5,128 nucleotides of DNA from SHYG01 sp041485445. GTDB lineage: Bacteria; Chloroflexota; Dehalococcoidia; Lucifugimonadales; UBA3495. Below are positions 1 to 3,916 of the stretch, in pieces. The notes under the pieces are model-generated. The model was not told where the DNA came from and did not search any database. It was given only the letters and a program-made list of their open reading frames with translations. Position numbers and translations under genes: made by a program. The DNA lies in assembly GCA_041485445.1 (NCBI GenBank), contig JBGPJN010000214.1:1-5128 (forward strand), written 5' to 3'. Position 1 is the first letter of the stretch, and each line of letters opens with the position of its first letter.

Positions 1-9
1 CGCCAACCA

Positions 10-36
10 CCCCCTTCTCCCTATGGGAGAAGGGGG
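10..36. repeat. Palindromic repeat element 1 (12-bp arms, TAT loop)
   Basis: A perfect inverted repeat has arms at 10-21 (CCCCCTTCTCCC) and 25-36 around a 3-nt loop. It is followed by a G-rich stretch and a 5-bp hairpin GAGGG-CCA-CCCTC at 47-59. The overall form (CCCTTCTCCC, short loop, complement, then a GGGATGAGGG tail) resembles short dispersed intergenic palindromes known from many GC-rich bacterial genomes. That it is dispersed in this genome is an inference, since only one full copy lies in the window. It sits downstream of the minus-strand DUF1501 gene and could add to 3' end formation or mRNA stabilisation. Confidence 0.7.
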
Positions 37-67
37 CCGGGGGGATGAGGGCCACCCTCCCCCACAG

Positions 68-108
68 AACAGCGTAGGGGCAGGTTTGAAACCTGCCCCT
101 ACGCTGTT
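68..108. repeat. Perfect 41-nt palindrome, dispersed-repeat type, possible terminator of the DUF1501 gene
   Basis: Positions 68-87 and 89-108 are exact reverse complements around a single centre base (G88), giving 20-bp arms with core GTAGGGGCAGGTTT. Such a hairpin lies 22 bp past the stop codon of the minus-strand gene and would be very stable in RNA. No T-run follows it on the minus strand (the next bases read CTGTGGG), so a classical intrinsic terminator is not proven. The perfection of the arms fits a recently inserted or actively maintained repeat (REP-like or MITE-like) better than a drifting terminator. Confidence 0.75.
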
Positions 109-129
109 GCCCGCAAAGCTGCCGGGCTG

Positions 130-1257
130 CTACAAGAAAACGGGCTGGGGGAAGTTGCCCCCCACCACCGGCATCGCATCCAGGCCCAGCCACTGCTCCA
201 CCATATGGGCGTACACGCCCCGGAAGTCCTGGTTGAAGTGCAGGTCCCCCTCCAGCAGCTTGTCCGCAGCCAGGGACGGGTACTCGCCGTGGAGGCCGCC
301 CTTGACCATGTCGCCGATGGCGAAGGCCACGCCGCCGGACCCGTGGTCGGTGCCGGAGCCGTTGTCCTTCACCCGCCGGCCAAACTCGGTGAACACGTAC
401 ATGAGGACGTTGTCCGCCGTGTGGTGCTCCCGCAGGTCGGCGTAGAAGTCGGAGATGCCCTGGGACAGCTCGGTCCACAGCTTGGGGTGCTGGGGCCCCT
501 GGCTGGCGTGGGTGTCGTAGCCGCCGTGCTGGGTGTAGAAGATGCGGGTGCCCAGGTTGGCGGTGAGCACCTTGGCGATGCCCTGCAGGTTGCGCCCAAT
601 GGAGCTGTCGGCGTACTCGATGCTGGACTGGTACTTGCTGGGGGCGGTCTTGAGGATGTCGGCGCCCTTCAGGGCGTCCAGGCCGGTCTGGCCCAGGTAG
701 TCCATCACCGGGCCGGTGCCCACGGTGGGGGCGTACATGCGGGCAAAAACGTCCAGGGCCTCGGTGCGCTCCATCTCGTCGGTGATGCTGGTGAGGACGC
801 CGTAGGTCTCCAGCACCGCCACGGAGGCCACCGGCACGCCGGTGAGGGCCAGGGCCCGGGGCAGGCCGCGGCCGAAGTTGACGCAGGTGAGCACGTTCTC
901 ACCCTTGGGGTCCAGGTCGCGGGTCACGCGGCCCAGCCAGCCCTCGGTGCCCACCTTGTCCGGCTCACAGGTGTGCCAGATGTCCATGGAGCGGAAGTGG
1001 GAGCGGTTGGGGTTGGGGTAGCCGATGCCCTGGATCACCGCCGCCTTGCCCTGGTCGTACAGCTCCTTGAGAGGCTGCATGGCCGGGTTGAAGGCGAACC
1101 GGTCGTTGAGGGGCAGCACCTGGTCCTGGGGGATGCCCACGTTGTTGCGGTTGTCGTAGTACAGCGGGTCGGCGTAGGGGATCAGGGTGTTGAGGCAGTC
1201 GTTGCCACCGGTGAGCTGCACCACCACCAGTATGGGGTCCTTCTTGGTAGAGACCAT
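130..1257 (-). CDS. DUF1501 family protein (alkaline-phosphatase-like fold), 375 aa
   Basis: The motifs are those of DUF1501: LTGGND at residues 15-20, GIGYPNPNRSHFRSMDIWHT at about 77-96, QHGGYDTH at 243-250, TEFGRRVKDNGSGTDHGSG at about 290-308 and DFRGVYAH near the C-terminus. The Asp/His-rich motifs match the metal-binding pattern of the alkaline-phosphatase/sulfatase superfamily, but the substrate of DUF1501 proteins is not established. Many members are longer and carry a Tat signal. This one starts directly with the first beta strand (DPILVVVQLTGGND) and has no signal peptide, so it looks cytoplasmic as encoded. The start is set at Met 1257 because AAAGGAG (1272-1266 on the minus strand) lies 8 nt ahead of it. 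A Met six codons upstream (1275) lies inside the ribosome-binding-site region and has none of its own. DUF1501 genes are often paired with DUF1800, but no partner is visible here. The stop is TAG at 130-132. Confidence 0.9.
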   Translation of the reverse strand: MVSTKKDPILVVVQLTGGNDCLNTLIPYADPLYYDNRNNVGIPQDQVLPLNDRFAFNPAMQPLKELYDQGKAAVIQGIGYPNPNRSHFRSMDIWHTCEPDKVGTEGWLGRVTRDLDPKGENVLTCVNFGRGLPRALALTGVPVASVAVLETYGVLTSITDEMERTEALDVFARMYAPTVGTGPVMDYLGQTGLDALKGADILKTAPSKYQSSIEYADSSIGRNLQGIAKVLTANLGTRIFYTQHGGYDTHASQGPQHPKLWTELSQGISDFYADLREHHTADNVLMYVFTEFGRRVKDNGSGTDHGSGGVAFAIGDMVKGGLHGEYPSLAADKLLEGDLHFNQDFRGVYAHMVEQWLGLDAMPVVGGNFPQPVFL

Positions 1258-1265
1258 CTTCGGCG

Positions 1266-1272
1266 CTCCTTT
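1266..1272 (-). promoter_or_regulatory. Ribosome binding site that decides the DUF1501 start
   Basis: On the minus strand the sequence reads AAAGGAG, 8 nt before ATG at 1257-1255. The alternative ATG at 1275-1273 directly abuts this motif and is preceded by GTTCCGTGAACT, which has no purine run. The downstream ATG is therefore preferred. Confidence 0.75.
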
Positions 1273-1322
1273 CATAGTTCACGGAACGATCCCGCAGGTC
1301 AAAGACATCTGCAAGGAGGCTA

Positions 1323-1331
1323 ATTGTAGCA
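1323..1331 (-). promoter_or_regulatory. Candidate extended -10 promoter of the DUF1501 gene
   Basis: On the minus strand 1331-1323 reads TGCTACAAT, an exact TGn extension joined to a good -10 hexamer TACAAT. No correctly spaced -35 is seen: TTGACC at 1342-1337 is only 8 bp away. An extended -10 can work without a good -35. Transcription would begin near 1316, giving a leader of about 60 nt before the ATG at 1257. Confidence 0.45.
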
Positions 1332-1386
1332 GAATCGGTCAAGGGCGGGCAGGGGGGAGGGAGACGGGGAAAGGCGTCACTGTCGC

Positions 1387-1403
1387 ATTGTTTCTATAAC
1401 AAT
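1387..1403. promoter_or_regulatory. Candidate operator palindrome ATTGTT-N5-AACAAT
   Basis: The arms 1387-1392 (ATTGTT) and 1398-1403 (AACAAT) are perfect reverse complements separated by TCTAT. The site lies in the AT-rich block ahead of the toxin-antitoxin pair. A degenerate second copy (ATTGTT-N5-AATATT, 1448-1464) lies exactly 61 bp downstream and overlaps the -10 hexamer. XRE-type antitoxins usually bind short palindromes in their own promoter as dimers, so autoregulation through these two sites is a reasonable inference. Confidence 0.5.
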
Positions 1404-1455
1404 TTTCTGATATTCTGGTTCAAAGTGTCTTCCAGTACATTCGCCCTATTGTTCG

Positions 1456-1461
1456 TATAAT
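1456..1461 (+). promoter_or_regulatory. Perfect -10 box TATAAT of the toxin-antitoxin operon
   Basis: TATAAT stands 14 bp before the toxin ATG at 1476. The region 17 bp upstream (around 1433-1438) has no good -35 hexamer. Transcription would begin near 1468, so the mRNA would have a leader of only about 8 nt. No Shine-Dalgarno sequence occurs between the box and the ATG. Confidence 0.5.
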
Positions 1462-1475
1462 ATTTTTCTGATAAT

Positions 1476-1877
1476 ATGGGATCAGAGTTTACCTTCTACG
1501 ATTACTACGACACTGTGGACGGTGTCCGAGTGAACGTCATCCACACCTGGCTAGAAACCTTGCCAGTGGAAGTGCGCGTTAAGTTCAAGAACTGGCTCTT
1601 GCACCTGGAAGGCATACCCGGCGGGCAGTGGCAGCGACCTCTGGTGGATACCCTTACAGGGACCTGCGCAGGACTATTTGAGATCCGAGCCAAACGCTCC
1701 CGGATTCAATACCGGATTCTTGGCAGCCATAGAACTGGCCAGATACCTATTCTTCTGCATGGCTTCATAAAACCAGGTGCCCGCGTCCCTCCTTCGGAAT
1801 GCTTCGAAGCGTTAAACAGACTGGCGAGGGTTAATTCAAATGCAGCCCAATATGCAGGAATTCACGACTATGGATAA
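1476..1877 (+). CDS. HigB/RelE-type toxin of a type II toxin-antitoxin system, 133 aa
   Basis: The protein follows the RelE/HigB pattern of the phage-derived Gp49-like subgroup. It has an N-terminal strand EFTFYDYYD (4-12), helices VNVIHTWLETLPVEVRVKFKNWLLHLEG (19-46), WQRPLVDTLTGTCAGLFEIRAKRSRIQYRIL (52-82) as the core hairpin, ILLHGFIKPG (92-101) as the last strand, and a C-terminal helix SECFEALNRLARV. Toxins of this fold generally cut mRNA on the ribosome. R71, K73, R74 and R80 are candidate active residues by position in the family, which is inference. The start at 1476 is preferred because family proteins begin with this same strand, although there is no Shine-Dalgarno sequence. The gene overlaps the antitoxin gene by 8 nt if that starts at 1870. 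Toxin-first order is typical of HigBA. The last 13 or so residues run into the overlap and look non-structural. Confidence 0.85.
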   Translation: MGSEFTFYDYYDTVDGVRVNVIHTWLETLPVEVRVKFKNWLLHLEGIPGGQWQRPLVDTLTGTCAGLFEIRAKRSRIQYRILGSHRTGQIPILLHGFIKPGARVPPSECFEALNRLARVNSNAAQYAGIHDYG

Positions 1878-2295
1878 GAAGCAACAGTTGTTCAAAAGCT
1901 TGGGAGACCGGGAGTACCGGCAGGCGTTTGCCGCTGACATAGGTACGGGGCTGGCGTTCCAGATTCGGGCGCTACGAGACAAACACGGATGGACGCAGGA
2001 AGAGCTGGCGGGGCGCACCGGCAAGGCCCAGGAAACCATTTCTCAGCTAGAGAACCCAGACTACGGGAGATACACCCTAAAGACGCTGAAGACCCTGGCG
2101 GCGGCATTTGACGTGGCCCTGGCGGTGAACTTCGTCTCCTTTGGTGAGTTGGTGGAGCGGCTGGCTAACCTGAGTCCTGGGCGTATCGCTCCGCCCAGCT
2201 ACGAAGAGGAACGGCAAATGTCCTTCGCCGAGGTCCCGGATAGTTCCGGCTGGGTGGGCGCCAATACCTCGCCCTCAACTCTCTTATCCGGCTAA
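1870..2295 (+). CDS. XRE-family HTH antitoxin (HigA-like), 141 aa
   Basis: An XRE/Cro helix-turn-helix spans about residues 29-87. GWTQEELAGRTG (40-51) forms helix 2 and the turn, AQETISQLENPDYGRYTLKTLKTLAAAFDVAL carries the recognition helix and following helices, then a strand AVNFVSFGEL. The C-terminal 35 residues are Pro/Ser-rich and likely disordered. The protein should neutralise the toxin encoded just before it and bind the shared promoter. Three in-frame ATGs are possible: 1840, 1852 and 1870. Met 1870 gives MDKKQQLFKSL, the usual beginning in this family, and its ATGGATAA overlaps the toxin stop, which suits translational coupling, with AGGA about 10 nt upstream. Met 1840 has a GAGGG at 9 nt and would add ten residues, so it cannot be excluded. 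TAA stop at 2293-2295. Confidence 0.88.
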   Translation: MDKKQQLFKSLGDREYRQAFAADIGTGLAFQIRALRDKHGWTQEELAGRTGKAQETISQLENPDYGRYTLKTLKTLAAAFDVALAVNFVSFGELVERLANLSPGRIAPPSYEEERQMSFAEVPDSSGWVGANTSPSTLLSG

Positions 2296-2330
2296 GCCCC
2301 CTTTAACACACTGCGCCGTTGCCACCACCC

Positions 2331-2359
2331 TTGACGACCCCCCAGCTATTCCCTACAAT
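2331..2359 (+). promoter_or_regulatory. Sigma70-type promoter of the erpA-like gene
   Basis: TTGACG (2331-2336) and TACAAT (2354-2359) are separated by exactly 17 bp, each one base off the consensus. Transcription would start near 2366, leaving a leader of about 50 nt before ATG 2416. The promoter begins 35 bp after the antitoxin stop, so the Fe-S gene is transcribed independently of the toxin-antitoxin operon. CACTAG occurs twice at 2362-2367 and 2373-2378 over the likely start site. Its role is unknown. Confidence 0.7.
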
Positions 2360-2404
2360 AGCACTAGACAATCACTAGCTTTATCAGGCCTAAATCCGTC
2401 CCAT

Positions 2405-2411
2405 GGGAGGG
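2405..2411 (+). promoter_or_regulatory. Strong ribosome binding site of the erpA-like gene
   Basis: GGGAGGG contains GGAGG with 5 nt to ATG 2416. It fixes this start over the out-of-frame ATG at 2403. Confidence 0.8.
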
Positions 2412-2415
2412 ACTC

Positions 2416-2772
2416 ATGACTGTAACCAGAGAGGGCGTAGACCTGGGGGTCCAGATTACCGAGAAGGCCGCGGAGAAGATCCACTACTTCGCCGCCAAAG
2501 AGGGCGTCACCCAGAGCGTGGGCATCCGCGTGGGCGTCAAGGGCGGCGGCTGCTCCGGCCTCACCTACGAGCTGAAGATCACTGACCAAGAGTTGGCCAC
2601 CGACCGCATCGTGATGCAGCACGGGGTCAAGGTGATGGTGGACAAGAAGAGCTTCATCTTCCTGGCTGGCACCATCCTGGATTTCTCCGACGGCCTCAAC
2701 GGCAAGGGCTTCACCTTCACCAATCCCAACGCCAAGAAGACCTGCGGCTGCGGCACCTCCTTCGGCGTGTAG
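2416..2772 (+). CDS. erpA: A-type iron-sulfur cluster carrier protein (ErpA/IscA/HesB), 118 aa
   Basis: This is a small A-type carrier that receives an Fe-S cluster from the scaffold and passes it to apo-proteins in the cytoplasm. The three ligand cysteines are present: Cys46 in GGGCSGLTY (43-51), then Cys110 and Cys112 in TCGCGTSF (109-116). The 64-residue distance from the first to the second Cys equals that of E. coli IscA and ErpA. The N-terminal VQITEKAAEKIHYFAAKEG and central GIRVGVKGGGCSG are standard family elements. The length is usual for the family. It has its own promoter and a strong ribosome binding site. A YgfZ-like gene, a partner in the same pathway, lies downstream beyond a two-gene insertion. 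The exact subfamily (ErpA, IscA or SufA) cannot be decided by eye, so the symbol is indicative only. Confidence 0.93.
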   Translation: MTVTREGVDLGVQITEKAAEKIHYFAAKEGVTQSVGIRVGVKGGGCSGLTYELKITDQELATDRIVMQHGVKVMVDKKSFIFLAGTILDFSDGLNGKGFTFTNPNAKKTCGCGTSFGV

Positions 2773-2793
2773 GTGCGGGTAATCCCACCACCA

Positions 2794-2835
2794 CCCCGTC
2801 CCCACCTTCTCCCAGAATGGGGACACGGGGTCCCC
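2794..2835 (+). terminator. Overlapping GC-rich inverted repeats after the erpA-like gene, possible terminator
   Basis: Two alternative hairpins share the segment 2819-2830. One pairs CCCCGTCCCC (2794-2803) with 2819-2830 (10 bp with a 2-nt bulge, 15-nt loop). The other pairs GGGGAC (2819-2824) with GTCCCC (2830-2835) around a 5-nt loop. Only TAATCT follows, so the T-run of an intrinsic terminator is missing. The segment CCTTCTCCC (2805-2813) followed by ATGGG recalls the palindrome at 10-36, so this may be a decayed copy of that repeat. Confidence 0.4.
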
Positions 2836-2866
2836 TAATCTCGCATAGTAGCCATGCCAGTTATCG

Positions 2867-2875
2867 AGAGAGGAG
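2867..2875 (+). promoter_or_regulatory. Purine-rich ribosome binding region AGAGAGGAG
   Basis: The run lies 2 nt ahead of ATG 2878. AGGAG itself would be too close, but the GAGAG at 2866-2870 stands 7 nt away and could pair. The ATG at 2854 has no purine run in front of it, so 2878 is the more likely start. Confidence 0.45.
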
Positions 2876-2877
2876 CT

Positions 2878-3540
2878 ATGGTAAGCACAATCACAGAGGC
2901 CCCAAGGCCGCAACCAAATCCCTCTCTTTCACTGGTGCCGCCGGAGCCCAAGGAGTCGGCAGTCCCCCAGGGCCTTGCCGCGACGCTCCTGGCTAACGCC
3001 AGGCAGATGGAAGTTAGTGTGCTGGTTCCTGTCCTCAGCGCCCACGACCTGGCTCAAGAGTTCACGGCTCGTTGGCCCACTTATGCTGCACTCTCTTCTT
3101 CCACCTCGTACGCTATGGTGGCGTATCTTGGTATTGACAAAGCTCTGGCCTTAAGCGCTGAAGCTCTGCAATATATCAAGACGGTTGTTAGAGAGGAGTT
3201 CGGGCATCTGGATCCTCAGAATCTGCGGGGCTTGCACGCCAGTCTAGACACCGTAGGTATCGTTCACGAAGGAATTACTCAATTCCTTGACGGCGGAGTC
3301 ACAGACATAGGGGAGAAGGGGGCAGACTACCTAGTCCGCACTTCCTCCTGGCTTATGTCTTTTTGGCTTTGCGTTCACGCTGTGTCGCATTTCGAGAACC
3401 AACCGGAAGCGTCCTGGAGAAACAACGCAAATGTCCTGTGCAGTTGGGCCTTTGCATATGCGCAAAATGCGGCCGTCGAGTGGGGAATGGCTGAATTAGA
3501 CCTGGGCCTGTACTCGCCTTTGGGGGATGCGCGGAAGTAG
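2878..3540 (+). CDS. Unknown 220-aa protein, first gene of a two-gene unit with a RelE-like protein
   Basis: I do not recognise this family. Residues 1-30 are rich in Pro and Ser (EAPRPQPNPSLSLVPPEPKES) and probably disordered. From about residue 31 to 210 the sequence looks almost wholly alpha-helical, with Trp and aromatic residues scattered through it: ARWPTYAAL (64-72), SSWLMSFWLCVHAVSHF (156-172), CSWAFAYAQNAAVEWGM (188-204). Several His/Glu pairs occur (EEFGHLD, HEGI, HAVSHFE), but no known metal or catalytic motif emerges. No helix-turn-helix and no signal peptide are visible. The hydrophobic stretch at 156-170 is short for a membrane span. The gene ends 5 bp before the GTG of the 95-aa RelE-like gene, so they are surely co-transcribed, and this protein could be its antitoxin. 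Base composition is visibly less GC-rich than in erpA and ygfZ, which suggests acquisition. Starting at 2854 would add eight residues. Confidence 0.7.
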   Translation: MVSTITEAPRPQPNPSLSLVPPEPKESAVPQGLAATLLANARQMEVSVLVPVLSAHDLAQEFTARWPTYAALSSSTSYAMVAYLGIDKALALSAEALQYIKTVVREEFGHLDPQNLRGLHASLDTVGIVHEGITQFLDGGVTDIGEKGADYLVRTSSWLMSFWLCVHAVSHFENQPEASWRNNANVLCSWAFAYAQNAAVEWGMAELDLGLYSPLGDARK

Positions 3541-3545
3541 TTGGC

Positions 3546-3833
3546 GTGGCCTATGATGCCGTTCTCTCCAGCTCGGCTCACTTGTTTCTAAATCAGTTGA
3601 CGGGCCCAGAACGCCAGGACTGCCGCAACACCATTCTGCATTCCCTGTGCGGAGAGGTTCAACCTGAGGACAATGTAACCAGGAACGCCGGGTTCCCTTA
3701 TCGGCCAGAGGTGATGGAACGCGTTGTGGGCCAATGGCACTTCTGGTATACCTTTCTCAACAACCAAACTATCGGTATAGCTCGCATCTACTACAGCACC
3801 TCCAACCCCAAGCACCCTTTCCGACCCCTTTAG
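3546..3833 (+). CDS. Putative RelE/ParE-fold toxin-like protein, 95 aa, GTG start
   Basis: The predicted layout fits a minimal RelE/ParE fold: strand YDAVLSSSA (3-11), helices LFLNQLTGPERQDCRNTILHSLCGEV (13-38), strand FPYRPEVMERVVGQ (50-63), strand WHFWYTFLNN (64-73) and final strand TIGIARIYYSTSNPKHP (75-91). The aromatic-rich FWYTF and IARIYY pair is the usual central hairpin of such toxins. R53, R59 and R80 could be functional, but I cannot assign catalytic residues. The start is GTG 3546, since no in-frame ATG lies near. GGAAG (3533-3537) is 8 nt upstream and overlaps the preceding stop codon, which implies translational coupling. The assignment is from fold-like pattern, not from a recognised family. 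An ordinary uncharacterised small protein is the alternative. Confidence 0.65.
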   Translation: MAYDAVLSSSAHLFLNQLTGPERQDCRNTILHSLCGEVQPEDNVTRNAGFPYRPEVMERVVGQWHFWYTFLNNQTIGIARIYYSTSNPKHPFRPL

Positions 3834-3916
3834 CCCGGGCACAGGTTCTGGCACCCTTCCTGCCCAACTTGCGTCCCAGAGGTTCTTGTGCACAAAGCCT
3901 GATTAAAGAGGCCGCC
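3834..3916 (+). other. Short intergenic leader before the ygfZ-like gene
   Basis: Eighty-three bases separate the RelE-like gene from ygfZ. A 10-bp palindrome TTGTGCACAA lies at 3886-3895, and AGAGG (3907-3911) gives a ribosome binding site 5 nt before ATG 3917. No convincing sigma70 promoter is seen. The ygfZ-like gene may depend on read-through from the two-gene unit or from the erpA promoter. Confidence 0.4.

Larger units (their letters stand above)
1387..1479. repeat. Imperfect 32-nt direct repeat (1387-1418 and 1448-1479)
   Basis: Comparing the two segments base by base at an offset of 61 nt gives 26 identical positions of 32, including TATAA and TTTTCTGATA in both. Copy 1 includes the full palindrome. 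Copy 2 includes the TATAAT box and runs through the toxin start codon. A tandem duplication of the promoter/operator, or two binding sites placed on the same DNA face, would explain it. Confidence 0.65.

Noticed and set aside
1..130. CRISPR-like repeats at the left edge
   Set aside because: The two palindromes differ from each other in sequence and size, and there is no repeat-spacer periodicity.
205..1323. 372-codon open frame on the plus strand opposite the DUF1501 gene
   Set aside because: It is antisense to a gene with clear family motifs. The translation is Val/Gly/Ala/His-rich without domains, as expected from the GC-biased codons of the true strand.
1337..1342. TTGACC on the minus strand as the -35 of the DUF1501 promoter
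   Set aside because: It is only 8 bp from the TACAAT box, too close to act as its -35.
3311..3322. GGGAGAAGGGGG identical to the right arm of the palindrome at 25-36
   Set aside because: It lies inside the coding sequence of the 220-aa gene, has no partner arm, and reads naturally as codons for Gly-Glu-Lys-Gly, so it is probably coincidence.
3849..3864. Sigma54-like element TGGCAC-N5-CTGC before ygfZ
   Set aside because: It resembles the -24/-12 consensus, but one short match in GC-rich sequence is likely by chance. Sigma54 is not expected in the presumed phylum, and no enhancer-like site is seen.
3734..3916. 61-codon N-terminal extension of the ygfZ-like frame
   Set aside because: It overlaps the 95-aa gene in another frame and shows no family likeness. 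ATG 3917 has a ribosome binding site and begins at the usual N-terminus.
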